The position numbers and the translations under genes were made by a program. From assembly GCF_022095615.2 (NCBI RefSeq), contig NZ_CP155559.1, positions 1,423,501-1,487,500 on the forward strand: a stretch of 64,000 bases of DNA, given 5' to 3'. The stretch comes from Bacillus thuringiensis. Lineage in GTDB: Bacteria; Bacillota; Bacilli; Bacillales; Bacillaceae_G. Below are positions 17,951 through 27,454 of the stretch, one piece after another; the first letter of the stretch is position 1, and each line of letters starts with the position of its first letter. The notes below the pieces were generated by a model. That model ran no database searches, was not told where the DNA came from, and was given only the letters and a program-made list of their open reading frames with translations.

Positions 17951-19237
17951 ATGGTAGCCGAAAAGGGAACTCAAACAAAAACACAACAACAAAGGGAACA
18001 ACATTTTGAACTATTGAATTCGACACAAATTGTTATTAGTGAAGCATTAGAAAAATTGGGTTATCCAAACGAAGTATATGAATTATTAAAAGAACCAATT
18101 CGTATGATGACAGTGAAAATACCAGTTCGTATGGATGACGGGACTGTTAAAATATTTACAGGATATCGTGCACAACATAATGATGCTGTTGGTCCAACGA
18201 AAGGTGGAATTCGCTTCCATCCGAATGTAACAGAAAATGAAGTGAAAGCACTTTCAATCTGGATGAGTTTAAAATGTGGTATTGTTGATTTACCATACGG
18301 TGGAGGTAAAGGTGGAATTATCTGTGACCCACGTGAAATGTCATTCCGTGAGTTAGAAAGATTAAGCCGCGGTTATGTACGAGCAATTAGCCAAATCGTA
18401 GGACCGACGAAAGATATTCCAGCTCCAGATGTATTCACAAACTCTCAAATCATGGCATGGATGATGGATGAATATAGCCGTATTGATGAATTTAATTCAC
18501 CAGGATTTATTACAGGTAAGCCACTTGTATTAGGTGGATCACATGGACGTGAAACAGCAACGGCGAAAGGTGTAACAATTTGTATTCGCGAAGCTGCAAA
18601 AAAACGCGACATTGATATTAAAGGTGCACGCGTTGTTGTTCAAGGATTCGGTAATGCTGGTAGCTTCTTAGCTAAATTTATGCATGATGCAGGCGCGAAA
18701 GTTATTGCAATCTCGGATGCTTACGGTGCATTGCATGATCCAAACGGATTAGATATTGATTATTTATTAGACCGTCGTGATAGCTTCGGTACAGTAACCA
18801 AACTATTTAATAATACAATTTCAAATAAAGAATTGTTAGAACTTGATTGCGATATTTTAGTTCCAGCTGCAATTGAGAACCAAATTACAGAAGAAAATGC
18901 TAATAATATTAAAGCAAAAATCGTTGTTGAAGCTGCAAATGGTCCAACAACATTAGAAGCAACTAAAATTTTAACAGATCGCGGAATTTTACTTGTTCCA
19001 GACGTATTAGCAAGTGCTGGTGGGGTAACAGTATCTTACTTTGAGTGGGTACAAAATAACCAAGGTTACTACTGGACTGAAGAAGAAGTAGAACAACGTT
19101 TAGAAAAAGTAATGGTAAGATCATTTGATTCTATTTATGAAACAGCACAAGTTCGTAAAGTGAATATGCGCTTAGCTGCGTATATGGTCGGTGTTCGTAA
19201 AATGGCTGAAGCAAGTCGCTTCAGAGGTTGGGTATAA
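17951..19237 (+). CDS. rocG: NAD-dependent glutamate dehydrogenase
   Basis: Converts glutamate to 2-oxoglutarate and ammonia; 428 residues, hexameric family. The substrate-binding region (GPTKGGIRFHPNV, LPYGGGKGGI with catalytic Lys, PAPDVFTNSQIMAWM) is followed by the Rossmann domain (VVVQGFGNAGSF) and PAAIENQI / EAANGPTT. The ribosome site CAGGGGGTTTACTTACT precedes ATG. Bacilli have two close relatives, RocG and GudB; the CcpA sites in front favour RocG, although the split is not certain from sequence. It stands alone with its own terminator. Confidence 0.9.
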   Translation: MVAEKGTQTKTQQQREQHFELLNSTQIVISEALEKLGYPNEVYELLKEPIRMMTVKIPVRMDDGTVKIFTGYRAQHNDAVGPTKGGIRFHPNVTENEVKALSIWMSLKCGIVDLPYGGGKGGIICDPREMSFRELERLSRGYVRAISQIVGPTKDIPAPDVFTNSQIMAWMMDEYSRIDEFNSPGFITGKPLVLGGSHGRETATAKGVTICIREAAKKRDIDIKGARVVVQGFGNAGSFLAKFMHDAGAKVIAISDAYGALHDPNGLDIDYLLDRRDSFGTVTKLFNNTISNKELLELDCDILVPAAIENQITEENANNIKAKIVVEAANGPTTLEATKILTDRGILLVPDVLASAGGVTVSYFEWVQNNQGYYWTEEEVEQRLEKVMVRSFDSIYETAQVRKVNMRLAAYMVGVRKMAEASRFRGWV

Positions 19238-19251
19238 TATTATATCGTGAG

Positions 19252-19287
19252 AAAACGTGATTCCTTTCGAGGGAATCACGTTTTTTT
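19252..19287 (+). terminator. Terminator after rocG
   Basis: The stem AAAACGTGATTCC / GGAATCACGTTTT with loop TTTCGAG is followed by more T. Confidence 0.9.
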
Positions 19288-19315
19288 GTTGAAGTATTAG
19301 TGTGAGGTGTTGTAT

Positions 19316-19525
19316 ATGGAAAATGAAATGATGGAACGAGTAGAACAATTAGAAGAAAAGGTTAAGAGGTTAGAGGCAGAACTCTCAAGAACGATGAAAG
19401 CCCGAAAAACAAGTAACGTTCGGATGTTCGGAGAAGGACTACTGTTTTTAATATTTGGTGCAGTTGTAGTAGGGCCGATTATCGCTTTTGTAATCTCGAT
19501 TCTTACTTGGATTGTTGAAAAATAA
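19316..19525 (+). CDS. Small coiled-coil membrane protein, uncharacterised
   Basis: A 69-residue protein I do not recognise. Residues 1-28 form a heptad-like charged helix (MMERVEQLEEKVKRLEAEL) and residues 38-66 one or two membrane segments (LLFLIFGAVVVGPIIAFVI). The ATG at 19316 lies six bases after GTGAGGTG, a good ribosome site; GTG and TTG codons just upstream are inside that site. It lies between the rocG terminator and the SOS-like promoter of the next gene. Translation looks real; function unknown. Confidence 0.7.
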   Translation: MENEMMERVEQLEEKVKRLEAELSRTMKARKTSNVRMFGEGLLFLIFGAVVVGPIIAFVISILTWIVEK

Positions 19526-19540
19526 AATAAAAATAAAAAA

Positions 19541-19575
19541 GAACGCTTGTTCTGCACGAACAAACGTGCTATACT
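19541..19575 (+). promoter_or_regulatory. SOS-like promoter with two LexA-box candidates
   Basis: TTGTTC (19547-19552), 17 nt, TATACT (19570-19575) form a good SigA promoter. GAACGCTTGTTC (19541-19552) has the full GAAC-N4-GTTC core of the Gram-positive LexA box and covers the -35. CGAACAAACGTGCT (19557-19570) is a weaker copy in the spacer. The two also form an imperfect hairpin, but without a T run, so a terminator is less likely. Confidence 0.6.
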
Positions 19576-19618
19576 TTCCTTAGATAAACAAAACGGAAAT
19601 GATTTTAAGGAGAGATAA

Positions 19619-19855
19619 ATGATGAAAATGACAGTAGACCAAAGATTTATGATGCCAGCAGATGTTGTAGAGCGAGTGGAAGTATTACGAAACAAACAAA
19701 GTAAGCGTGGCACATTATTACAATCAGTAAACAAATTTTTCGGTTTAGATACGAAAGAAGATTGTGTTTGGTTTTACGGTTTTTATGGAGTGGCTGTAAG
19801 TATTTTGTTGTTTATGGTGTTCACTTCAAATATTTTCGATTTTCTCTTCGCGTAA
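19619..19855 (+). CDS. Small membrane protein behind an SOS-like promoter
   Basis: A 78-residue protein I do not recognise. The first 50 residues are soluble and basic (MPADVVERVEVLRNKQSKRG, then LLQSVNKFFGLDTKED); residues 51-77 form one hydrophobic helix (WFYGFYGVAVSILLFMVF) close to the C terminus. The ribosome site AAGGAGAGATAA precedes ATG 19619. A promoter overlapped by LexA-type boxes is 45 nt upstream. Small SOS-induced membrane proteins in other bacteria (YneA, SidA, TisB) stop division or depolarise the membrane; a similar role here is only an inference. Confidence 0.75.
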   Translation: MMKMTVDQRFMMPADVVERVEVLRNKQSKRGTLLQSVNKFFGLDTKEDCVWFYGFYGVAVSILLFMVFTSNIFDFLFA

Positions 19856-19934
19856 GAAATATGCGATAAGGACATTACTGCCGAATACATATATAAGGAA
19901 GTAAGGTAATCTTCTAGAGCGGGAGTTGGTAGTA

Positions 19935-20465
19935 ATGGCGATGTTTCCTATAGAGCGTAACTATATTGGGTATGGAAGTTCACGACCGGGAATTCCTCTT
20001 TCTAAAGTAAGGTTTATTGTAAGTCATGATACGGGGAACCCTGGTAGCAATGCGATAGGGAATCGGGATTATTTTAATGAAATACAACCGAAAGCTTCGG
20101 CACATACATTTATAGATGATAAAACAATATTGGAAATTGTTCCTATAAATGAAGTTGCGTATCATGTTCGATATGGTGTGCCGACGGATAATGACTTATA
20201 CGGCTATGACGCGAATAAGGCGGCCATTGGAGTGGAACTTTGTTATGGTGGTGATGTTAACTTTTGGGAAGCATATAATCGTTTTACATGGTATCATGCG
20301 TATTTATGCCAAAACTTTGGCTTAAATCCGAAAAAAGATATCGTGTCACATAAAACGCTTGATCCAGCTAGAAAGATTGATCCTGAGAATGTATTAGGGA
20401 AACAAGGTATTAAATTTCAGCAGTTTTTAGCAGATGTCTATCGGATGTACGTTTCGTTTAGATGA
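19935..20465 (+). CDS. N-acetylmuramoyl-L-alanine amidase, catalytic domain only
   Basis: Amidase_2 (T7-lysozyme/PGRP type) peptidoglycan hydrolase, 176 residues, cutting between muramic acid and the stem peptide. Visible zinc-site blocks are IVSHDTGNPGSNA, ASAHTFID and IVSHKTLDPARKIDP; IGVELCYGGD is also typical. No signal peptide and no wall-binding domain follow, as in mother-cell or phage-derived enzymes of the XlyA/CwlA group. ATG 19935 is nine bases after GCGGGAG. No other phage genes are nearby, so it looks like a settled chromosomal gene. Confidence 0.85.
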   Translation: MAMFPIERNYIGYGSSRPGIPLSKVRFIVSHDTGNPGSNAIGNRDYFNEIQPKASAHTFIDDKTILEIVPINEVAYHVRYGVPTDNDLYGYDANKAAIGVELCYGGDVNFWEAYNRFTWYHAYLCQNFGLNPKKDIVSHKTLDPARKIDPENVLGKQGIKFQQFLADVYRMYVSFR

Positions 20466-20499
20466 CAAATATATGAAAAATGAATACAATAAAGATAGG

Positions 20500-20526
20500 T
20501 GCCTACTGCTGTAAGTAGGTTTTTTC
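20500..20526 (+). terminator. Terminator after the amidase gene
   Basis: The short stem CCTAC / GTAGG with an eight-base loop is followed by T7. Confidence 0.6.
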
Positions 20527-20574
20527 TTGTTTTTATAAATAGCGTATTGGTAGAAGACTAGGAGTGAGCTGAGT

Positions 20575-21555
20575 ATGCAGAAAGAAACAGCTATCATAAT
20601 TGGAGGCGGTCCGTGCGGATTAGCAGCAGCAATTTCGTTGCAAAAGGTAGGGATAAATCCGTTAGTAATTGAAAAAGGAAACATTGTAAATGCGATTTAT
20701 AATTATCCAACTCATCAAACATTTTTCTCTTCTAGTGAAAAATTAGAAATTGGTGATGTAGCTTTTATTACAGAAAATCGTAAGCCAGTCCGAAATCAAG
20801 CGCTTGCGTATTATCGTGAAGTAGTAAAGCGTAAATCTGTACGTGTAAATGCTTTTGAACGAGTGGAGAAAGTTCAAAAGGATGGAGAAGTGTTTCAGGT
20901 TGAGACGACAAAGCGTGACGGAAGTACAACAATATATATAGCGAAATATATTGTTGTAGCAACTGGATATTATGACAATCCAAATTATATGAACGTTCCA
21001 GGTGAGGAACTGAAGAAAGTAGCTCACTATTTTAAAGAGGGACATCCTTATTTTGATCGAGATGTAGTAGTTATAGGTGGGAAAAACTCGAGTGTAGATG
21101 CTGCGTTAGAACTTGTTAAAGCCGGTGCGCGTGTAACGGTTTTATATCGCGGAAGTGAGTATTCACCAAGCGTTAAGCCGTGGATTTTGCCGGAGTTTGA
21201 GGCGTTAGTACGAAGCGGCACGATTCAAATGCATTTCGGGGCTCACGTGAAAGAAATCACTGAACATACATTAGCGTTTACAGTTGATGATGAGGCATAT
21301 ACAATTCAAAACGATTTTGTATTTGCGATGACTGGTTACCATCCTGATCATAGTTTCTTAACGAAGATGGGTGTTCGGATTGATGAAGAAACAGGACGTC
21401 CGATTTATACAGAGGATACGATGGAAACGAACGCTGAAAATATTTTCATTGCAGGTGTAATTGCTGCTGGAAATAATGCGAATGAAATATTTATTGAGAA
21501 CGGTCGATTTCATGGAGATGCGCTTGCACAAACTATTGCAACAAGAGAAATATAA
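20575..21555 (+). CDS. ypdA: Bacillithiol disulfide reductase YpdA
   Basis: FAD- and NADPH-dependent reductase, 326 residues, which returns oxidised bacillithiol to the thiol form. The N-terminal FAD site IIIGGGPCGLAAAISL carries the conserved Cys14 shown to be needed in YpdA proteins; the second nucleotide site is VVVIGGKNSSVDAAL; the third block is ENIFIAGVIAAG. The usual CxxC of thioredoxin reductases is absent, as expected. The start follows TAGGAGTGAGCTGAGT. Substrate synthesis genes bshB1-bshA are in the same window at 54-56 kb. Confidence 0.92.
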   Translation: MQKETAIIIGGGPCGLAAAISLQKVGINPLVIEKGNIVNAIYNYPTHQTFFSSSEKLEIGDVAFITENRKPVRNQALAYYREVVKRKSVRVNAFERVEKVQKDGEVFQVETTKRDGSTTIYIAKYIVVATGYYDNPNYMNVPGEELKKVAHYFKEGHPYFDRDVVVIGGKNSSVDAALELVKAGARVTVLYRGSEYSPSVKPWILPEFEALVRSGTIQMHFGAHVKEITEHTLAFTVDDEAYTIQNDFVFAMTGYHPDHSFLTKMGVRIDEETGRPIYTEDTMETNAENIFIAGVIAAGNNANEIFIENGRFHGDALAQTIATREI

Positions 21556-21595
21556 AAAGAAGCTGTCGAAGTCTATTTCGACAGCTTCTTTTTTA
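21554..21595. terminator. Bidirectional terminator between ypdA and ansA
   Basis: The stem AAGAAGCTGTCGAA / TTCGACAGCTTCTT has A and T runs on both sides and serves both convergent genes. Confidence 0.9.
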
Positions 21596-22567
21596 ACTGT
21601 GCATAAACATATTTTGGATTGTTTCATGAGAATTTGTGTTCTCTAATGCAACTAATAATTTAATACGTGCTTTTTGAGCATTTAAACCGTATGTGAATAC
21701 AATACCCATATCTTTTAATTGCTTGCCGCCACCTTCATATGAATATACATCTTGAACGATGCCATTGAAACAACGAGAAACTAATACGACAGGAATGCCT
21801 TTATTTATTAATCGTTCTAGACTAGGAAGTGTTCTTGGAGGTAAATTACCTTGTCCAAGTGCTTCAATAACAATCCCGTCTACTGGAAGGGTTTCGATTG
21901 CTGCTAACAATGTATCGTCCATACCAGCGTATGCTTTTAGAACAACTACGTTTTTAGAAACTGTATTGACTGAATATGTTTCGTGATGTACTAAAGCGTG
22001 ATGGAATACAACGCCTCGCTTTGTTACCATACCAATTGGTCCATACTGTGGACTCTGGAATGTTGCCACGTTACTTGTATGTGTTTTCGTTACATTTGTA
22101 GCGCAATGAATTTCGTCGTTTAATACGACTAGAACACCTTTTTCAGCAGCTTCACTACAGCTAGCGACTTTTACAGCTGATAAGAAGTTATATAGACCAT
22201 CAGCACCTAATTCATTACTAGAACGCATTGCGCCTGTTACAACGATTGGAATAGTTGCTTGCACCGTTAAATCTAAGAAATAGGCTGTTTCTTCTAATGT
22301 ATCCGTACCATGCGTAATGACTACGCCATGAATGTCGTCTTGTTTTACTCTTTCATCAATGATGACTTGTAATTGTAACATTTCGCTCGGTGTCATATGA
22401 GGAGATGGTAGATGGAACACATCTTCAACGATTAAATCAACATCGCCTTCTAAATCAGGAATAAATTTTAAAAGAGGATTTTTTTCACCTGGTTGTACGA
22501 CCCCAGTTTCTTTATCTTCCTCCATTGCAATTGTTCCACCTGTGTGTAAAACTAGGATTCTTTTCAA
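21593..22567 (-). CDS. ansA: Type I L-asparaginase
   Basis: Hydrolyses L-asparagine to aspartate and ammonia in the cytoplasm; 324 residues, no signal peptide. The two catalytic threonine signatures are present: VLHTGGTIAMEED near residue 12 and VVITHGTDTLEETAYF near residue 87; the segment GAMRSSNELGADG is also typical. The minus-strand start has GAAAGGGGTATAAGC before ATG, and TTGTCG-18-TATGTT further up looks like its promoter. It stands alone; there is no aspartase gene beside it. Confidence 0.92.
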   Translation of the reverse strand: MKRILVLHTGGTIAMEEDKETGVVQPGEKNPLLKFIPDLEGDVDLIVEDVFHLPSPHMTPSEMLQLQVIIDERVKQDDIHGVVITHGTDTLEETAYFLDLTVQATIPIVVTGAMRSSNELGADGLYNFLSAVKVASCSEAAEKGVLVVLNDEIHCATNVTKTHTSNVATFQSPQYGPIGMVTKRGVVFHHALVHHETYSVNTVSKNVVVLKAYAGMDDTLLAAIETLPVDGIVIEALGQGNLPPRTLPSLERLINKGIPVVLVSRCFNGIVQDVYSYEGGGKQLKDMGIVFTYGLNAQKARIKLLVALENTNSHETIQNMFMHS

Positions 22568-22747
22568 TGCTTATACCCCTTTCAAGTTGAAAAATACATT
22601 TAGAACATAACATGTTTTGAGTAAATTCGACAATGGAAATGTATAAAAGTATGCCTCGAAAATGACAATAAAGTTAGCTGCTATATGTACGATGTATAAA
22701 ATTGCGAAACGAAATGTGTAAATATAGGATAGGAGGGAGCAATTACG

Positions 22748-22921
22748 TTGAAAAAGATGGAGAGAATTTTTATTCGTATATTAGTAATACAATTCATTTG
22801 TCTTTGTATTGTACAATTGTTATTTATACATAAGTCATCGGTGAAATATTTATCTAAAATTGTTTATTATGAAGGTGTCATGGTAAAAAACAAAGCAGAA
22901 ATCTTACAGGTGAATAGGTAG
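22748..22921 (+). CDS. ypfB: Small membrane protein YpfB (DUF5359-like)
   Basis: A 57-residue protein starting at TTG behind AGGAGGGAGCAATTACG. One membrane helix (about residues 9-27, ILVIQFICLCIVQLLFI) is followed by a short basic tail ending LQVNR. Size, position directly before cmk and general look fit B. subtilis YpfB; function unknown. In B. subtilis it follows sleB-ypeB-ypfA, which are not here. A hairpin lies between it and cmk. Confidence 0.75.
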   Translation: MKKMERIFIRILVIQFICLCIVQLLFIHKSSVKYLSKIVYYEGVMVKNKAEILQVNR

Positions 22922-22991
22922 TTTTCATTTTCTTCTATGAAGGATTATGCTACAATAATTGAGGATTTAATGACGTGAAGCAAATGAGAAG

Positions 22992-23019
22992 AAGCAGGCG
23001 AATACCTGCTTTTCATTTT
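22992..23019 (+). terminator. Terminator between ypfB and cmk
   Basis: The stem AAGCAGG / CCTGCTT with loop CGAATA is followed by TTCATTTT. Efficiency is probably partial. Confidence 0.65.
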
Positions 23020-23049
23020 GTTTTATAAGTGAAAAAATGAGGTGTTACA

Positions 23050-23727
23050 ATGGATAAACGAATTTCAATTGCTATAGATGGTCCAGCAGCTGCTGGAAAA
23101 AGTACGGTTGCAAAAGTAGTGGCAAAGAAGCTTTCTTACGTTTATATTGATACAGGCGCTATGTATCGTACGATTACATATGCAGCCCTTGAGCAAAAAG
23201 TGGATATTGAAAATGAAGAGCAGTTAATGGAAGTTGTAAAGAATGTGAAAATCGAGTTTCAGCAAGGAGAAAATACACAACTTGTATTTTTAAATGGACA
23301 AGATGTTTCTGAAGTAATTCGTACACCTGAGGTGACGAATCGAGTATCTATTGTAGCGAAACATCGCCTTGTTCGTGAAGAAATGGTACGTCGTCAACAA
23401 GAGTTAGCCGAAAAAGGCGGCGTTGTAATGGATGGTCGTGATATTGGTACACATGTGTTGCCAGATGCTGAAGTGAAGATCTTTATGCTTGCTTCTGTTG
23501 AAGAAAGAGCAGAAAGAAGACATTTAGAAAATATGAATAAAGGTTTCGATTCTAATTTAGAGCAGTTAAAAGAAGAAATTGCTCAGCGTGATAAATTAGA
23601 TTCAGAACGCGAGGTTTCTCCTCTAAAGAAAGCTGATGATGCATTGGAATTAGATACAACTTCTTTATCAATTGAAGAAGTTGTCCAAAAAATTATGAGT
23701 ATTGTTTCAGGAGTGTTTGCGAAATAA
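23050..23727 (+). CDS. cmk: Cytidylate kinase
   Basis: Phosphorylates CMP and dCMP with ATP; 225 residues, normal length. Walker [15 protein letters not shown] at residue 8, the CMP-binding signature [14 protein letters not shown], the [12 protein letters not shown] block and ERRHLENM lid are all present. The start follows TGAGGTGTTACA. As in other bacilli it is followed by the S1-domain protein gene ypfD. Own terminator downstream. Confidence 0.95.
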   Translation: MDKRISIAIDGPAAAGKSTVAKVVAKKLSYVYIDTGAMYRTITYAALEQKVDIENEEQLMEVVKNVKIEFQQGENTQLVFLNGQDVSEVIRTPEVTNRVSIVAKHRLVREEMVRRQQELAEKGGVVMDGRDIGTHVLPDAEVKIFMLASVEERAERRHLENMNKGFDSNLEQLKEEIAQRDKLDSEREVSPLKKADDALELDTTSLSIEEVVQKIMSIVSGVFAK

Positions 23728-23754
23728 AGAAAGGGGATAACCTCTTTCTTTTTT
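23726..23754 (+). terminator. Terminator after cmk
   Basis: The stem AAAGAAAGGGG / CCTCTTTCTTT with loop ATAA is followed by further T. Confidence 0.85.
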
Positions 23755-24060
23755 GTTTATATAGAAATGTAAAGGATACGTGAATTGTGAGTCTCTTTCC
23801 TTGACAAATGATGGGATTTGTAAGAAGTTAGTAAAAGAGAGATAAAACTTTCAGAATATATTCGCTATTATATTTCAAAACATACTTTCTTCAAGATGAT
23901 TTTGCTGTATACTATTTATATAGGTTTAATATATTTTCTAGTGAAATGTATGAAAACTGAGTATGTGATGATAAATTCTTAAACATGCAAATGAAAACAC
24001 ATGTTTTCATTTCGTATATACATAAAAAATGCTTTGTCAATTCTGTAGGGAGGTATTTCC
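23755..24060 (+). promoter_or_regulatory. ypfD upstream region with leader hairpin
   Basis: No gene is seen. TATACT near 23911, with TTTCTT 16 nt upstream, is a possible promoter. At 23989-24012 a perfect 10-bp hairpin AAATGAAAAC / GTTTTCATTT with loop ACAT lies about 48 nt before the ypfD start and is not followed by a strong T run, so it looks more like a leader structure than a terminator. Leader-based autoregulation is known for ribosomal S1 genes in other bacteria; here it is only a possibility. Confidence 0.45.
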
Positions 24061-25209
24061 ATGGTAGAGAAAATGAATGAAGAAGTTATGGATTCAAAAG
24101 AATTACAAGTTGGTGACGTTGTTACAGGTTCTGTAACGAAAGTTGAAGAGAAACAAGTGCTTGTAAATGTTGGATACAAAACAGATGGCGTAATTCCAAT
24201 TAGTGAATTAGCTAACGTTCATATTGAAAAAGCAAGCGATGTTGTAGAATTAGATCAAATACTAGAATTAAAAATTATTAAATTAGAAGAAGATGATCTT
24301 GTCTTATCTAAACGTGCTGTTGATGCAGAAAAAGCATGGGTAGAATTACAAGAGAAATTTACTTCGGGTCATGTATTTGATGTGACTGTAAAAGATATCG
24401 TGAATGGTGGATTAGTTGTGGACCTTGGTGTTCGTGGTTTTATCCCAGCTTCACTTGTGGAAGTACATTATGTAGAAGATTTTACTGACTATAAAGGCAA
24501 AACATTAGCCGTGAAAATTGTTGAATTAGACCGCGAAAAAAATCGTGTAATCCTTTCGCATAAAGCAGTAGTAGAATTAGAACTAGATTCTAAGAAAAAA
24601 GAAGCAATCTCTTCATTAAAAGAAGGAGACATTGTTGAAGGAACAGTACAACGATTAACTGATTTTGGTGCTTTCGTAAATGTTGGTGGTGTGGACGGTT
24701 TAGTTCATATTTCACAAATTTCACACGAACGTGTAGAGCAACCTTCTGAAGTATTAGAGCAAGGGCAAAAGGTAAAAGTAAAGGTGTTATCTGTTGATGC
24801 TGATACACAACGTATTTCTTTATCAATTAAAGCAGCTCAACCAGGACCTTGGGAAAATGTTGCTGGCGAACTAAAAGCTGGAGATATTCGTGAGGGAGTA
24901 GTAAAACGTCTTGTTACATTCGGTGCATTCGTTGAAGTTTTACCTGGCGTTGAAGGTCTTGTGCACGTATCTCAAATTGCAAATCGTCACGTGAAAAATC
25001 CAAGTGAAGTATTGGAAATGGGACAAGAAGTAAAAGTGAAAGTGCTTGAAGTCCATGTGGCAGAGAAACGTATTTCTTTAAGTATAAAAGAAGCGCTTGA
25101 GGAAAATAATGTAATTGAAGATTACAGTCAGTATGAACCAAATGCTGATTCTGCTACTTTCCAATTAAGTGATATTATTGGTGAACAACTGAAAAAATTA
25201 AAGAAATAA
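24061..25209 (+). CDS. ypfD: S1-domain RNA-binding protein (S1 homologue)
   Basis: A 382-residue protein with four S1 domains, starting near residues 14, 102, 187 and 272; each repeat has the pattern G-x-V-x(n)-G-(A/L)-F-V-x-(V/L), for example [20 protein letters not shown] and [16 protein letters not shown]. coli S1 has six domains; the low-GC Gram-positive forms have four and are not essential in B. subtilis. The ribosome site is TAGGGAGGTATTTCC. The fni gene follows after 12 nt, probably on the same RNA. Confidence 0.92.
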   Translation: MVEKMNEEVMDSKELQVGDVVTGSVTKVEEKQVLVNVGYKTDGVIPISELANVHIEKASDVVELDQILELKIIKLEEDDLVLSKRAVDAEKAWVELQEKFTSGHVFDVTVKDIVNGGLVVDLGVRGFIPASLVEVHYVEDFTDYKGKTLAVKIVELDREKNRVILSHKAVVELELDSKKKEAISSLKEGDIVEGTVQRLTDFGAFVNVGGVDGLVHISQISHERVEQPSEVLEQGQKVKVKVLSVDADTQRISLSIKAAQPGPWENVAGELKAGDIREGVVKRLVTFGAFVEVLPGVEGLVHVSQIANRHVKNPSEVLEMGQEVKVKVLEVHVAEKRISLSIKEALEENNVIEDYSQYEPNADSATFQLSDIIGEQLKKLKK

Positions 25210-26271
<1,062 letters not shown>

Positions 26272-26274
26272 AGA

Positions 26275-26299
26275 AATCAACCGTTTGGTTGGTTTTTTT
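26275..26299 (+). terminator. Terminator after fni
   Basis: The stem AATCAACC / GGTTGGTT (one G-U) with loop GTTT is followed by five more T. Confidence 0.75.
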
Positions 26300-26545
26300 A
26301 TTTCCTGTTCTTTTTTAGTAATATAAAGTGAGGAACGAATTAATATTCTATAAAAATAAAAAATGAAATTATTATGTATATAAACATTAGCTTGAGAAAA
26401 TTGCGACTGAAATAGAGGTTGAAAAATGTAGATATTGTACTGATGAATGATTGGGAAGGGTTTAATTTTGTCAAAGAAAATAGGTGGAGGTAAAAAAACC
26501 TAGAAAGACTTATACATGAAATATTATTTCGGTATAAATAAAAAT
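26300..26545. other. Intergenic stretch without a convincing gene
   Basis: AT-rich. The only possible translation unit is an 11-codon frame TTG 26468 to TAG 26503 behind GGGAAGGG; it is too short to call. No repeats or strong hairpins until the ypzI terminator. Confidence 0.5.
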
Positions 26546-26585
26546 GTAAAAGACGGTTTCGTACAATATCGAAACCGTCTTTTTG
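26546..26585 (-). terminator. Terminator after ypzI
   Basis: The stem AAAGACGGTTTCG / CGAAACCGTCTTT has A and T runs on both sides, so it can act for both strands. Confidence 0.85.
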
Positions 26586-26591
26586 TGTTCA

Positions 26592-26726
26592 TTAGTGCTG
26601 ATTTTGTTTTCGGGCTTGCTCTGGTGTATCCAGTCCAGTTGCACCGGGATATTGTAATGATTGGTCGCGGTCAGATTCGACGCGTCGTGATTCTCTTAGT
26701 TTTCGTTCTTGACGATCTTTACCCAT
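26592..26726 (-). CDS. ypzI: YpzI family protein
   Basis: A 44-residue, highly charged protein (MGKDRQERKLRESRRVESDR, then DQSLQYPGATGLDTPEQARK) that matches the small B. subtilis YpzI. The ribosome site on the minus strand is AAGGAGGTGCTATTC just before ATG; the frame extends further up but without a site. No membrane segment or catalytic motif. Small soluble proteins of this type in bacilli are often made during sporulation, which is not shown here. It lies between fni and yphA, opposite to both. Confidence 0.88.
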   Translation of the reverse strand: MGKDRQERKLRESRRVESDRDQSLQYPGATGLDTPEQARKQNQH

Positions 26727-26839
26727 AATGAATAGCACCTCCTTATTAAAAGTGTTGCTGTTATGTGAAAAAACTATGCGTGAAGAAAGTGGATTAACTT
26801 TCATAAAAAGTTCCCATAATGGAAAACATAGGAGGTGAA

Positions 26840-27454
26840 ATGATGGAAGGGAGTACTTTTTATTTTGTATCTTGGATAGGGTGGATTGTTGTAACTTTTT
26901 TTATGAAAAAGGACTCTATGCGGTGGAAGATAAGCGCTTGTATATTGATTTTTATTATTTGCTCTTCGTTACATGTAACGATTGCTTCATTCACGGTATC
27001 AGTAAATGCACTTTTGCTTTGTATTGTTGCTTTTATAGGAATCACACTATATTCGATTTGGAAAAAATTATATACCTTACTTTCGGCACTTATTATTGCA
27101 ATGCTATATACAAGTTTTCATTTGTTAGAAGTATATGATCCGATTTGGATTGTGGTGGACAGGTTGTTTTTGTTAAGTAGTGCTCTTGTGTATGCATCAG
27201 TTTTATTACATGGGGATCGCATATTACGATTATGTTCTCTTTATATAGGAATGTTACAGGGAGAATTGTTTGTGACACTTATTTTTCGGAAACTACACTT
27301 TCCTTATGATTACGGGAGTTTAGCGTTTTTTGATATCGTCGCCGTTTCTACATTTTTCATGGCAATTTTGTTTTGGATTGCAAAAGCATCAGTATACATG
27401 GAACAGTTCAAGAGGAAAGCACGTAAAAGAAAGGCGAGGGTAATACATGACTGA
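26840..27454 (+). CDS. yphA: YphA family membrane protein
   Basis: A 204-residue membrane protein with six or seven hydrophobic helices and a very basic C-terminal tail (FKRKARKRKARVIHD). The position before the YIEGIA gene and der fits B. subtilis yphA, of unknown function. ATG 26840 or the next codon starts behind TAGGAGGTGAA. It overlaps the next gene by eight bases, so they are co-translated. The arrangement suggests a role linked to the spore-associated YIEGIA protein, which is an inference. Confidence 0.8.
   Translation: MMEGSTFYFVSWIGWIVVTFFMKKDSMRWKISACILIFIICSSLHVTIASFTVSVNALLLCIVAFIGITLYSIWKKLYTLLSALIIAMLYTSFHLLEVYDPIWIVVDRLFLLSSALVYASVLLHGDRILRLCSLYIGMLQGELFVTLIFRKLHFPYDYGSLAFFDIVAVSTFFMAILFWIAKASVYMEQFKRKARKRKARVIHD

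Noticed and set aside
19541..19570. Reading the GAACGCTTGTTC...GAACAAACGTGC repeat as a terminator of the 69-residue protein gene
   Set aside because: No T run follows and the repeat lies exactly on promoter elements, so LexA-type operators explain it better.
19935..20465. Amidase as the end of a prophage
   Set aside because: No holin, tail or integrase genes nearby, and base composition is like the neighbours.
26468..26503. 11-codon frame (TTG start) with a plausible ribosome site before ypzI
   Set aside because: Too short to separate from chance; no conservation can be checked. Noted in case ribosome profiling shows a peptide here.
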